From NCBI GenBank assembly GCA_947442255.1, contig CANEVO010000016.1, positions 1-45,985 on the forward strand: a stretch of 45,985 nucleotides of DNA, written 5' to 3'. Made by a program: the position numbers and the translations under genes. Below the pieces are notes generated by a model, which was not told where the DNA came from, did no database searches, and saw nothing but the letters and a program-made list of their open reading frames with translations. Shown here piece after piece: positions 9,368-17,915 of this stretch. Numbering within the stretch: position 1 is the stretch's first letter; each line of letters opens with the position of its first letter. This DNA comes from Opitutia bacterium (GTDB taxonomy: Bacteria > Verrucomicrobiota > Verrucomicrobiae > Opitutales > Opitutaceae).

Positions 9368-10672
9368 GTGAATCCCCTACGTCAAGCGCTGCTCGGATGG
9401 CTCCTCGCCGCGGCCTGCCTCGTCACCGCGGTCGCCCACGAAATTCCGAATGCCGTCACGGCCCGCGTGCTCGCGCGGCCGGCGGGCGATCAGTTCCAAC
9501 TCCTGGTGCGCGTGCCCTTGAGTTCGATGCGCGACGTCGAAATTCCGGCGCTGCCCTCCGGCTATCTCGATTTTGGCCCCCTGGCGCCGAAGCTGCCGGA
9601 TCTCGCCACCGTCTGGATCGCGCGGTTCGTGGAGCTCTACGAGGATGGCACGAAGCTGCCCGAGCCCCGCGTCGCGGCGACGCAGCTGTCGATCCTGTCG
9701 GACCGCTCATTCGCCTCCTTCGAGCAGGCCCTCGCGCACGTCCGGGAGCCGCTGCCCGAAACCCGCGAGAACCTCGTGTGGGATCAGCTCTTCTTCGATG
9801 TCCTCCTGGAGTACCCGATCCGATCGGAGCGCGCGTCGTTCGCGATCCGTCCGCGACTCGAACACCTCGCGGAGCAGGTCGTCACCTCGCTGGAGTTTCA
9901 CACGCCCGACGGCGCCGTTCGGCCGTTTCAATTTCACGGTGACCAGGGCCGCGTGGCGCTCGATCCCGGCTGGGGACAGGCGGCGTGGCGGTTTCTCCAA
10001 CTCGGATTCCGGCACATCCCCGACGGCCCCGATCACCTGCTGTTCCTGCTGTGTCTTGTCATTCCATTCCGTCGCCTGCGGCCTTTGGTGTGGATGGTCA
10101 CCGCATTCACCCTGGCACACTCGATCACCCTGATCGCCGCGGCGCTGGGAATGGCGCCCGACGCGCTGTGGTTTCCGCCGCTGATTGAGACCCTCATCGC
10201 TGCCACCGTGGTCTACACGGCGATCGAGAACATCGTCGGTAAGCCCGGCGAGCGCCGGCGCTCGATCCTCGCCTGCGTCTTCGGGTTGATCCACGGGTTC
10301 GGCTTTGCCTTCACGCTGCAGGAGACGCTGCAGTTCGCGGGCGGGCGCCTCTTCACGGCGCTCATCGCGTTCAACGTCGGAGTCGAACTTGGCCAATTGC
10401 TGGTGATTGCCGTCCTCGTGCCGGTGCTGGCCCTCCTCATTCGATGGGTGGGCGAGGAGCGCAAGGCGGCGATTGTCATCTCGGCGCTCGCCGCGCACAC
10501 GAGCTGGCACTGGATGATCGAGCGGGGCGAGACCCTGAGTCGCTACGACGTTGACTGGCTGGGATTCACGCTCCGCTGGGCGGCCCTGCCGGCGCTCGCT
10601 GGCGTCGCTTGGTTCGCCTACGCATCGGTCCGGCGACGCGGGGATACGGGGCCGGGGACGTCTGCGATGTGA
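9368..10672 (+). CDS. HupE/UreJ family membrane protein with large exported N-terminal domain
   Basis: With the GTG start the protein has 434 aa; an ATG eight codons upstream (9344) is an alternative. Residues 1-23 form a signal peptide (LLGWLLAAACLVTAVAHE). An exported beta-rich domain of about 190 residues follows, then from about 205 a block of seven or so membrane helices. The helix-1 motif HIPDGPDHLLF (H216, D222, H223) and the later GLIHGFGFA and FNVGVELGQ motifs define the HupE/UreJ-2 group, related to nickel/cobalt permeases. The histidines and aspartates could handle a metal ion, but transport has not been shown for this subgroup. No hydrogenase or urease genes are nearby, so the metal and partner remain open. 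Confidence 0.85.
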   Translation: MNPLRQALLGWLLAAACLVTAVAHEIPNAVTARVLARPAGDQFQLLVRVPLSSMRDVEIPALPSGYLDFGPLAPKLPDLATVWIARFVELYEDGTKLPEPRVAATQLSILSDRSFASFEQALAHVREPLPETRENLVWDQLFFDVLLEYPIRSERASFAIRPRLEHLAEQVVTSLEFHTPDGAVRPFQFHGDQGRVALDPGWGQAAWRFLQLGFRHIPDGPDHLLFLLCLVIPFRRLRPLVWMVTAFTLAHSITLIAAALGMAPDALWFPPLIETLIAATVVYTAIENIVGKPGERRRSILACVFGLIHGFGFAFTLQETLQFAGGRLFTALIAFNVGVELGQLLVIAVLVPVLALLIRWVGEERKAAIVISALAAHTSWHWMIERGETLSRYDVDWLGFTLRWAALPALAGVAWFAYASVRRRGDTGPGTSAM

Positions 10673-10754
10673 GCCGCGGGCAATGGGCCGGCCGGCCACC
10701 CGGACCGCCCCAAACCATGGCCGGGTCACGGACCTGCCGTGGCATCGAAAATTA

Positions 10755-10766
10755 CGAAACGTTTCG
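10755..10766. promoter_or_regulatory. Perfect 12-bp palindrome, possible operator
   Basis: CGAAACGTTTCG is a perfect palindrome 66 bp before the start of the cytochrome-biogenesis operon (10832), in the 159-bp gap after the HupE-like gene. Its size and place suit a dimeric regulator, but a 12-bp palindrome can arise by chance and no regulator can be named. Confidence 0.3.
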
Positions 10767-10831
10767 CCGGGCGCAGCATTTGGCCGGATTGGGTTGAAGT
10801 TTGCCTCCAAAGCAGTGACGTATGCCGCTCC

Positions 10832-11476
10832 ATGAACCGACCCCTTGTGCTCGTCGCTGTCGCCCTGCTGTTCACTGCCTGCGAGAAGGCGGAAATTGAG
10901 ACCTACCGGGTCGCCAAGACCAAGGTTCCCCAAGTCGCGGCCGCTCCGGCGGCTCCGGCCGCCCCAGCCACTCCGGCCGAACCGGCCCCGGCCCGTCCCC
11001 CGATGGCCGCTCCGGCGAATGCGCAAGCCAGCATGGCCAACACCGCGGTGCCGACCGCCGGGGGCGCAAATCTCTCCTGGTCCGCCCCGGAGCATTGGAA
11101 ATCGAAGGCCGCGTCCGCGATGCGGAAAGGCACCTATACAATTCCCGGCGAAGGCGCCGAGGCAGAGCTTTCCATCACGGCGTTTCCCGGCGATGTAGGA
11201 GGCGAACTCGCCAACGTCAACCGCTGGCGCAGCCAGATCGGTCTGGACCCGATTGCGGCCGCCGACCTGCCCAAGACGATCGCACGAATCGAGGCGAACG
11301 GCCTCAAAATCGGGATCGTCGACGCCGGGAGCCCCGGCGGCCAGCGCACCCTCGGCGCGATGGTGCCGTTCAATGGCGCCACCTGGTTCTTCAAGATGAC
11401 GGGGCCTGACGCCCTCGTGACCAAGGAAAAGCCGGCCTTCCTGACCTTTGCCGGAAGCATCCAAGCCGCGAAATGA
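10832..11476 (+). CDS. Putative lipoprotein, first gene of the System II operon
   Basis: The 214-aa product has a lipoprotein signal with lipobox LFTAC (lipidated Cys17). A low-complexity alanine/proline linker at about residues 35-65 would span the periplasm. The globular part from about 80 starts LSWSAPEHWKSK and ends FAGSIQ; I do not recognise a named domain. The stop overlaps the resB start by four bases (ATGA at 11473-11476), so translation is coupled. This placement suggests a membrane-anchored partner in cytochrome c maturation, for example holding apocytochrome or heme. That is inference only. Confidence 0.75.
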   Translation: MNRPLVLVAVALLFTACEKAEIETYRVAKTKVPQVAAAPAAPAAPATPAEPAPARPPMAAPANAQASMANTAVPTAGGANLSWSAPEHWKSKAASAMRKGTYTIPGEGAEAELSITAFPGDVGGELANVNRWRSQIGLDPIAAADLPKTIARIEANGLKIGIVDAGSPGGQRTLGAMVPFNGATWFFKMTGPDALVTKEKPAFLTFAGSIQAAK

Positions 11477-12660
11477 ACGACGTAGTCCGCCAGTTCCGCG
11501 ATTTCTTCGTCTCGTTGAAGCTGACGGTCGTGCTGCTCGTCCTGGGCATGATCCTGGTCTTTGGCGCCACGCTGGATCAAACCAACCTCGGCATCTGGGG
11601 CATCCAGACGAAGTGGTTCCGCTCGTTCATCGTGCTCCAGGAAATCCGCGGCTTCCCCGTACCGGTGTTTCCCGGCGGCTACTTCATTGGCGGGCTGCTG
11701 CTGATCAACCTGATCACCGCGCACGTCTACCGGTTCAGGTTAGCTTGGAAGAAATCCGGGATCGTCCTGACGCATGTCGGACTGATCATGCTCCTGATCG
11801 GCGAGCTGCTGACCGGCATCCTTCAGGACGACTACAGCATGCGGCTCGTCCAGGGTGAGCCGAAGAATTACTCCGACAGCTACCGCGAGAACGAACTCGC
11901 GATCATCGACACGACGAATCCGGAATTCGATGACGTCGTGGCGATTCCCGAACCGCTGCTTGAAAAGGGCGGCACGCTCCAGCACGCCAAGCTCCCCTTC
12001 AAGGTCGTGGTGAGGGAATTCCACCCGAACGCCAACATCCGCGGCCGGGCGCCGGCCACCGCTCCCGCCGGCGCCAGCGAACCGCCCACCATCGCCACCC
12101 AGGGCGTCGGGCCGAACGCCGTGATGACGCCGCTGCGCATGACCTACAAGCAGGACGAGCGGAATCTGCCCGCTGCCTACCTCGAGTTGGTGACCCCGGA
12201 GCGCTCGCTCGGGACCTGGCTGGTTTCCGCCGACACGCGGATGCCGGACCAGACGGTGGAGCACAACGGCCACACCTACACGATCGCGCTGCGCTTCACG
12301 CGGCACTACAAGCCCTACACCCTCACGCTGCAGAAGTTCAGCCACGACCGTTATGCCGGCACGGAGATCCCGAAGAATTTCTCCAGTCAGATTCACCTCA
12401 TGACGCCGGATGGCCGCGACGATCGGGACGTCCTGATCTACATGAACAACCCGCTGCGTTACGCCGGGCTCACCTTCTACCAGGCCAGCTTCGAGCCCGG
12501 TAACGACAAGGTCACGGTCCTCCAGGTTGTCCGCAATCCCGGCTGGCTGATGCCGTATGTCGCCTGCTCCCTCATTAGTTTCGGCCTGCTCATCCAGTTC
12601 TTCATTCACCTGTCCGGCTTCTTCGGGAAGCGCCGGCTCGCCGTCCCTGCCGCCGCATGA
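11473..12660 (+). CDS. resB: ResB-like cytochrome c biogenesis protein
   Basis: The 395-aa product opens with a cytoplasmic segment and three membrane helices (LTVVLLVLGMILVFGATLD, GGYFIGGLLLINLITAHVYR, GIVLTHVGLIMLLIGELLTG). A periplasmic domain of about 230 residues follows, then a final helix near the C-terminus (MPYVACSLISFGLLIQF). This is the ResB/Ccs1 topology. The segment DVLIYMNNPLRYAGLTFYQASFEPG is the family's most conserved block, present here in full. ResB pairs with CcsA to carry heme across the membrane and attach it to CxxCH motifs of exported c-type cytochromes. Both neighbours overlap it by four bases. Confidence 0.92.
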   Translation: MNDVVRQFRDFFVSLKLTVVLLVLGMILVFGATLDQTNLGIWGIQTKWFRSFIVLQEIRGFPVPVFPGGYFIGGLLLINLITAHVYRFRLAWKKSGIVLTHVGLIMLLIGELLTGILQDDYSMRLVQGEPKNYSDSYRENELAIIDTTNPEFDDVVAIPEPLLEKGGTLQHAKLPFKVVVREFHPNANIRGRAPATAPAGASEPPTIATQGVGPNAVMTPLRMTYKQDERNLPAAYLELVTPERSLGTWLVSADTRMPDQTVEHNGHTYTIALRFTRHYKPYTLTLQKFSHDRYAGTEIPKNFSSQIHLMTPDGRDDRDVLIYMNNPLRYAGLTFYQASFEPGNDKVTVLQVVRNPGWLMPYVACSLISFGLLIQFFIHLSGFFGKRRLAVPAAA

Positions 12661-14606
12661 AAAAGATCCTGCCCCTTCTCGTCCTAGCGGTCGCCGTCCT
12701 CTACGTCGGCAAATCGCTGCTCCCCCCGAAGAACACCGGCCCGTTCGACCTGGTTGGCTTTGGCCAGCTCCCGCTCCTCGCCAACGGTCGGATCAAGCCC
12801 ATCGACACGGAGGCCCGCAGTTCCCTCCTCCGCTTCCAAGGCCGCCAGCGCGTCAGTTCGCCGCTCCTCAGCGGCAATCTCGTCGGCAGCCCGACGGAGT
12901 GGATGCTCGACGTCATTTTCCGCCCGGAGAAGGCGGACACGTATCCGACGTTCGCGATCGATAATCCCGACCTCCTCGCGCTCATGGGCAAGAAGGACGA
13001 GGACCTGAAGGTCAACTACACCAGCACCGCCAAGCAGGTGCTCGCGCTGGTGGGTTTCATCCCCTCGCGCCACCGCCGTTTCGCCCTGACCGAGATCTGG
13101 CCGCACCGGGCCACGATCCAGGAGCAGGCCCGGCTGGCCGAGCCCGTGGAGAATGCGATCCGCACGCCGTTCCAGCGGGCGGTCATGCAACTCTACCTGA
13201 ATCTCGTCCATTACCAGCGGCTGCAGCACGCGTTCGTCATGCCCGGCCGCGAAAATTTCCTGAATGAGCTCCTGACGTTCCAGGAGAAGGTCCCGGCGGG
13301 CGTGGCCGCAGTGAAAGCCAAGCAGGCCGGCCAGCCCCACGATGAGGCGGCAGTCACCCCGATGATCGAGATGGGCGAGATGTTCGGCGCGATGTCGACC
13401 GTATCCAACTTCGGTGTCATCCCGCCCGACGGCAACAACACCGATCCGACGGCCTGGAAGACGACCGGCGCCGCGCTGCTCGAGACGTTTCAAACGAATC
13501 AGGTCAATCCCGCCGCCCTCGCCTACGCCGGCCTGTCCCGCTCCTGGCGCCAGGAGCAGCCGGAGCAGTTTAACAAACTGATCGAGCTCTACCGCGCCGG
13601 CTTGGAAACCCGCTTCGGGCCGCAGTTGGAGAAGGCCCGTGCGGAGGCGCGCTTCAATCATGCGGAGCCGTTCTACCTCAGCATGGAATTCTACGGGATC
13701 GCGTTCTTCGTGGCCATTTTCTCCTGGCTGAAGTGGCCGGACACCCTCGGCCGTTCCGCCTTCTGGCTCGTCGCGGTCGCGTGGGTCCTTTCCACCGCTG
13801 GCATCCTGGCCCGCATGTGGCTCGAAGGCCGGCCGCCGGTCACGAACCTCTACTCGTCCGCCCTGTTCGTCGGCTGGGGTTCCGTGGGGTTATGTCTCGT
13901 GCTCGAGTATTTTTACCGCAACGCCGTCGGCAGCGTCGCCGCGGGCGTCGTGGGTTTCGCGACCCTGCTCGTGGCCCATCACCTCTCGCTCAGTGGCGAC
14001 ACGCTCGAGATGATGCGCGCGGTCCTCGACTCGAATTTCTGGCTCGCGACCCACGTCGTCGTCGTGACCGCCGGCTATTCGGCGACCTTCCTGGCCGGCT
14101 TCCTCGCCCTCATTTACATCGTCCGAGGCGTCTTCACCCGTTCGCTCGACAAGGCGACGGCGGACTCCCTCGGTCGGATGGTGTACGGCATCGTGTGCTT
14201 CGCGACGCTCTTCAGCTTTGTCGGCACCGTGCTCGGCGGCATTTGGGCGGATCAATCCTGGGGCCGTTTCTGGGGTTGGGATCCGAAGGAGAACGGCGCC
14301 CTGCTGATCGTGATTTGGAATGCGATTATCCTGCACGCCCGATGGGGTGGCATGGTCAGGCAGCGCGGGCTCATGATCCTCGCCGTCGGCGGCAACATCG
14401 TCACGAGCTGGAGCTGGTTCGGCACGAACATGCTCGGCGTCGGACTGCACAGCTATGGCTTCACGGATGCCGCTTTCGTCGCACTCGCCGGCTTCGTCGC
14501 AAGCCAGCTCGCCATGATCGCCCTGGCCTGCGTGCCCCTCGAGAAGTGGCGGAGTTTCCAGACCCGCGCCGTGCGCAAGGTGCCCGAGCCGGCCTACGCA
14601 AAGTAG
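12657..14606 (+). CDS. ccsA: CcsA-type cytochrome c biogenesis protein (heme exporter/ligase)
   Basis: The 649-aa protein has an N-terminal helix and a long soluble region (about residues 25-335, with LANGRIKPIDTEARSSLL). A C-terminal block of about eight helices begins near 340. The tryptophan-rich heme-handling motif WGRFWGWDPKENG lies at about 535-547, and histidines flank it (LVAHHLSL, ATHVVVV, LHARWGG, LHSYGF), as in CcsA/ResC. The start overlaps resB by four bases (12657-12660), so the two are translated together. The product would mature the DUF1592 protein (17912-20842) and the diheme cytochrome (41462-42229). The extra N-terminal domain is longer than in plastid or Bacillus CcsA; similar long forms are known in Bacteroidetes-type systems. 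Confidence 0.93.
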   Translation: MKKILPLLVLAVAVLYVGKSLLPPKNTGPFDLVGFGQLPLLANGRIKPIDTEARSSLLRFQGRQRVSSPLLSGNLVGSPTEWMLDVIFRPEKADTYPTFAIDNPDLLALMGKKDEDLKVNYTSTAKQVLALVGFIPSRHRRFALTEIWPHRATIQEQARLAEPVENAIRTPFQRAVMQLYLNLVHYQRLQHAFVMPGRENFLNELLTFQEKVPAGVAAVKAKQAGQPHDEAAVTPMIEMGEMFGAMSTVSNFGVIPPDGNNTDPTAWKTTGAALLETFQTNQVNPAALAYAGLSRSWRQEQPEQFNKLIELYRAGLETRFGPQLEKARAEARFNHAEPFYLSMEFYGIAFFVAIFSWLKWPDTLGRSAFWLVAVAWVLSTAGILARMWLEGRPPVTNLYSSALFVGWGSVGLCLVLEYFYRNAVGSVAAGVVGFATLLVAHHLSLSGDTLEMMRAVLDSNFWLATHVVVVTAGYSATFLAGFLALIYIVRGVFTRSLDKATADSLGRMVYGIVCFATLFSFVGTVLGGIWADQSWGRFWGWDPKENGALLIVIWNAIILHARWGGMVRQRGLMILAVGGNIVTSWSWFGTNMLGVGLHSYGFTDAAFVALAGFVASQLAMIALACVPLEKWRSFQTRAVRKVPEPAYAK

Positions 14607-15087
14607 CCCACGATCTCGAGCGAGTAGCAGGGGTCTCCAGACCCATGCCAGCCGGTCGGGTGGCGCCGGTCTCAGACCGGCGAAAACGGATCGAGCCAGA
14701 CTGATAACACGCCACTCGCTCACGCTCGCAGCCACGAGCGGGAGAAAAGCCCGCGCCGCGCGAACTCCGGTGGAAGTGGTCCCGGCCGTCATGGGCAGGG
14801 CTGCGCCGAAGCGAACTCGATCCAGAGTTTGGAGCCCGAAGCCAGGAAGCCAGGAAACAATCCGCTCCGGCATCCTGCGACTCCTGTCATCCTGTCCAAG
14901 TCTGAGCCGAACCCAGCCAGCCACTCTGCGCCCTCTCTTAACCTCTGCGACCTCGGCGTTCCCGATCCCGGTCACCGCACCCTCAAGCCGCCACTCGCTC
15001 ACGCTCGCAGCCACCATGTCCGCTGCCTCGATGCGCCCACTCGCTGGCGCTCGTGGGTACACCGAAGGCCTTCCAACCCCGTTCGCT
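14607..15087. other. 481-bp intergenic region filled with repeat remnants
   Basis: No gene is supported here. The region holds the hairpin GGGTCT-CC-AGACCC (14631-14644) and the near-perfect palindrome CGCCGGTCT-C-AGACCGGCG (14664-14682). It also holds two identical 25-bp direct copies of a GCCACTCGCTCACGCTCGCA-type repeat at 14711-14735 and 14990-15014. Between the copies are phrases with the look of decayed interspersed repeats (AAGCCAGGAAGCCAGGAAAC; TCTTAACCTCTGCGACCTCG). The ccsA transcript from the left and the propeller gene from the right converge here, so the hairpins may stop transcription. Confidence 0.7.
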
Positions 15088-15738
15088 CTATGCCACCGGC
15101 GCGAACGCCACGATCTGGTTCTGCTCGCGGTGATTTGACCAGAACTTTGTCCCGTCCCACGCGAGTGCCCGGGCCTGGAACGGAATCCGTGCCACGTCCG
15201 CGATCACGGGCGTCGCGCCGCGGAGATCCAGGCGGGTCAACCAATATTCCGTGGTGTCCTCGGCGTCGGTGCCGGCGAGGTAGAGCGTTCCGTCGACGAA
15301 CACCTGTCCGCAGATCCCATGCGGCGCCGCGATCACACGCTCCGGTTTTCCGTCGGCCGCGACCGCGATTACCTTCTTTGGATACCATTGGCTGACGTGC
15401 AGCCGCTGGCCGTCGTAGCTGAGCTGCGATCCCGTGTCGTCGGGGCACGGCAACGCAAAGTCCGGATCGAAGCCCTGACCCGGCACGCAGCGCCGGATAA
15501 CGCGATGGTCCTCCGTCGTCTCGCTACAGAGCACGCGCAACTCCGAACCGACGACCGTGATTCCATAAGGGGTTCCCGGCGCGGCACACTCCCAGCCCAC
15601 GGTCCACGTCGTCGGGTTGATCGCATAGATGCGCTTCGTCTCGCGCGACCCCATCCAGAGTGTCGTGCCATCCCAGGCGAGCGACTGCGGTTTCGGAGCC
15701 GGTGAAGCGAGACGCTGGAGTTCCTGGATATCCTTCAT
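15088..15738 (-). CDS. Small cytoplasmic beta-propeller-like protein
   Basis: The start at 15738 gives 216 aa (MKDIQELQRLASPAPKPQSL); the open frame upstream is repeat DNA and not conserved-looking. There is no signal peptide. The sequence repeats a blade-like pattern (SLAWDGTTLWMGS, GITVVGSELRVLC, QLSYDGQRLHVSQW, GQVFVDGTLYLAG, ALAWDGTKFWSNH), matching about five blades of a quinoprotein or glutaminyl-cyclase-like propeller. No catalytic motif was recognised. It stands alone on the minus strand between the repeat-filled region and the 58-bp palindrome region. Function unknown. Confidence 0.75.
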   Translation of the reverse strand: MKDIQELQRLASPAPKPQSLAWDGTTLWMGSRETKRIYAINPTTWTVGWECAAPGTPYGITVVGSELRVLCSETTEDHRVIRRCVPGQGFDPDFALPCPDDTGSQLSYDGQRLHVSQWYPKKVIAVAADGKPERVIAAPHGICGQVFVDGTLYLAGTDAEDTTEYWLTRLDLRGATPVIADVARIPFQARALAWDGTKFWSNHREQNQIVAFAPVA

Positions 15739-15936
15739 GGTGGGCCGAGCTTGGCGAACGCGACCGTCAAGGTGAGCAAAAAATGGCGCCCAACCGGGAC
15801 AGCAGCCGTCCCATCGGACCGACAAAAGTTCAGTCTCCAAGTCGGTGCGTCGAGGCGGGACGACGTAAACAACCGGAGGAGGACAATGGAGGACTTTCCA
15901 GAGTGCGGGCGGAATTGAGGCAGCCCTTCCGAGCCC

Positions 15937-15994
15937 ACACACCCCGCCCTGCGGGCACCCCTCTCGAGAGGGGTGCCCGCAGGGCGGGGTGTGT
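15937..15994. repeat. Perfect 58-bp palindrome
   Basis: Two 29-bp arms with no spacer and no mismatch are centred on CTCGAG (15963-15968). I checked all 29 pairs base by base. The left arm reads ACACACCCCGCC then CTGCGGGCACCCCTCTC. A perfect palindrome of this length would extrude as a cruciform or fold as a long RNA hairpin. It lies between the terminator of the DUF1552 operon and the propeller gene, and has no T-run. Confidence 0.95.
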
Positions 15995-16055
15995 CGCTCG
16001 ACGGATTGCCCGATGGGACGGCTGTGGTCGGGGACCGGCGCTACTCGTCGGGCAC

Positions 16056-16082
16056 GAAAAAGGGCGGCCGGGTGGCCGCCCT
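16056..16082 (-). terminator. Rho-independent terminator of the DUF1592-DUF1552 operon
   Basis: On the minus strand, 30 bp after the DUF1552 stop, AGGGCGGCC-ACCC-GGCCGCCCT folds into a 9-bp GC-rich stem (16082 down to 16061) and is followed directly by TTTTCG. Stem, loop of four and T-run fit an intrinsic terminator. Confidence 0.8.
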
Positions 16083-16111
16083 GAAAAAGACACCCACGAG
16101 TGCGTTTCAAC

Positions 16112-17461
16112 TCAGGTCATTTCCAGACCACGCATCGTACCGGTGGAACCCGCAAACTTGTCCGCGTCGATGCCCATGCGCTGAATCATCGAGACGAACA
16201 GATTGCAGAGATTGTAGTTCCGGTTGTGTTCCCGATCGAAGCCGAGCTGCTGGCCGTGCTTGAAGCCGCCGCCCGCGAGCAGCGCCGGCATGTTGAAGCA
16301 GGTATGCTGATTGGAATCGCCGAAGTTCGAACCGTAATAGATCATCGTCCGATCGAGGAGGCTCTCCTCGCCTTCGCTCGCGGACTTGAACTCCCCAAAC
16401 ATCTTCGCGAGGAGCTTCATGTGGCCGAGGTCGAGGGCCTTCAACTGCGTGAGCTTGTCGTCGGACTTACCGTGGTGCGACAGGTTGTGATAGGTCTCGG
16501 TGATGCTCGTCTCCGCGATGCCCTCGACCACCGGGGTGGCGACGCTGTCGAGCATGAGGGTGACGTTGCGCGTCGAGTCGGTCTGGAACGCGAGCCGGGC
16601 GAGGTCATACATCGACTTCACCTTTTCCATGTAGGCGGCGGGGCTCGTGGGATCGACGGGCACCGTCGCATCGACCTTCGGCTTGGGTTTGCGCTCCCAA
16701 CCTTCGGACGCCTTCAACCGGCTCTCAAGGTCGCGGACGCTCGTGAAATATTGATCCATCCGCTCGCGATCATGCGCACTGAGGCTCTGGCCCAGCCGCT
16801 TGGCCTGGGAGGCGACGGTATCGAGGACGCTCCGGCCGGCCTCGAGCCGTTGCACCGTGGCCTCCACCTCAGCGGCACTGCCCTGGAGGAAGAGCTGCTT
16901 GAAGACTTCGGACGCCTTGTCCTCGGGCGGAATCGCGACGCCCGTTCCAGTGCAGGAGAGGCTTTTGGCCCGCGTATTCACCGCGAGCGTGATCGACGGG
17001 AACCGGGTCAGCATGCCGATCCGCTCCGCCATGAATTGATCGAGCGAGATGGTGTTGCGGAACGAACCGCTGCCCGGATGGGGCGCGGCCGTGATGAAGC
17101 AAACCTCGGCAGGGTGACCACCATCGACGTTCGGGTAGGACACGCCGCTGAACACCGTGAAGTCCTTCCGGTGCTCCTGGAGCAACTGGAGATACTCCGA
17201 GGGCTTGTAATCCTTTTTGCTGCCTTCGGGGAAGAAATTGCGCGGGATCAGGCCAAGGTTGTTATTGATGGCGAAGAAGCGGCGCGGCTTCGCGTCCGGC
17301 GCGAGGGCGGACCCGCTGCTGGCGGCGCGGCTGAAGGCGGGCCGCATCACATCGAGGAAGGGCAAAGCGAGGGCAATGCCGCTACCCCGTAAAAAGTGTC
17401 GCCGCGACAGGGGCTGCCGGGTGGCGATAAACGGGCCGTAGGCTTGGGGCTTCGAGGTCAT
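16112..17461 (-). CDS. DUF1552 domain protein, Tat-exported
   Basis: The 449-aa product starts with a twin-arginine signal (LSRRHFLRGSGIALALPFLD, R20-R21). The rest fits DUF1552: RFFAINNNLGLIPRNFFPEG, an FSGVSYPNVDGGHPAE block, SLDQFMAERIG, YYGSNFGDSNQHTCFNMPAL and the C-terminal NLFVSMIQRMGIDADKFAGS. DUF1552 proteins are found almost always beside DUF1592 proteins in Planctomycetes, Verrucomicrobia and related phyla; their role is unknown. The protein lies on the periplasmic side or cell surface. It is the third gene of the operon, 49 bp after the small protein gene, and is followed by a terminator. Confidence 0.92.
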   Translation of the reverse strand: MTSKPQAYGPFIATRQPLSRRHFLRGSGIALALPFLDVMRPAFSRAASSGSALAPDAKPRRFFAINNNLGLIPRNFFPEGSKKDYKPSEYLQLLQEHRKDFTVFSGVSYPNVDGGHPAEVCFITAAPHPGSGSFRNTISLDQFMAERIGMLTRFPSITLAVNTRAKSLSCTGTGVAIPPEDKASEVFKQLFLQGSAAEVEATVQRLEAGRSVLDTVASQAKRLGQSLSAHDRERMDQYFTSVRDLESRLKASEGWERKPKPKVDATVPVDPTSPAAYMEKVKSMYDLARLAFQTDSTRNVTLMLDSVATPVVEGIAETSITETYHNLSHHGKSDDKLTQLKALDLGHMKLLAKMFGEFKSASEGEESLLDRTMIYYGSNFGDSNQHTCFNMPALLAGGGFKHGQQLGFDREHNRNYNLCNLFVSMIQRMGIDADKFAGSTGTMRGLEMT

Positions 17462-17510
17462 AGGGAAATGGAATCGCTCACAGGTTTTCGGAAAGGATGC
17501 TGTTGTTGGC

Positions 17511-17915
17511 TCAGGCCGAGATCGGCGGGGCGAGCCACAGCGCGAGGCGCTGGTACTCGACGTTGAGGTCGAAACGAAGCTCGTCGTATTTGCCCTGATC
17601 GAACGCGGCCTGGTTCATCGCGTCACGGCGGGCCTTGAAGCCGTCGACGAGCGTCTTCACGGACGCGGCGTGCGCGGCATCGGTGTCCTTCGCCAGCATT
17701 GCATCGAAGCGAACCAGCTCGGCATCGAGCGCCGCGAGCAGCCTCTTTTGCTCATCGGTGTAGGAGGGACGCGCGGAGGCGACCGGCGTCTCCGCGGCCT
17801 GGCTCCGGGCGACAAAACCGATTACCAGCAGGGACAGGAGGGTGAGAAACCGCAGCGAGCGGCGGGAGGAGGAACTCAGGTTGACGCGCATGGGGATAAG
17901 GGGGTGGGAGCTCAT
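17511..17915 (-). CDS. Small exported helical protein between DUF1592 and DUF1552 genes
   Basis: The start at 17915 overlaps the stop of the DUF1592 gene by four bases (ATGA at 17912-17915), which favours it. An internal ATG at 17891 (MRVNLSS) would also give a usable signal peptide. The N-terminus (RSLRFLTLLSLLVIGFVARSQAAE) is a signal peptide. The mature part, about 90 residues, is charged and helical (YTDEQKRLLAALDAELVRFDAML, FKARRDAMNQAAFDQGKYDELRF) and ends LALWLAPPISA. I recognise no domain. Translational coupling on one side and 49 bp to DUF1552 on the other suggest a subunit or assembly partner of the two large proteins. Confidence 0.75.
   Translation of the reverse strand: MSSHPLIPMRVNLSSSSRRSLRFLTLLSLLVIGFVARSQAAETPVASARPSYTDEQKRLLAALDAELVRFDAMLAKDTDAAHAASVKTLVDGFKARRDAMNQAAFDQGKYDELRFDLNVEYQRLALWLAPPISA

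Larger units (their letters stand above)
15739..16111. other. 373-bp intergenic region with nested inverted repeats
   Basis: No gene is supported. The region carries the 58-bp palindrome (15937-15994) and a separate 15-bp inverted repeat, CAGCCGTCCCATCGG at 15803-15817 against CCGATGGGACGGCTG at 16010-16024. It also carries a rho-independent terminator (16056-16082) for the DUF1552 gene. The promoter for the propeller gene should lie next to 15738, but none was clear. Confidence 0.8.
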
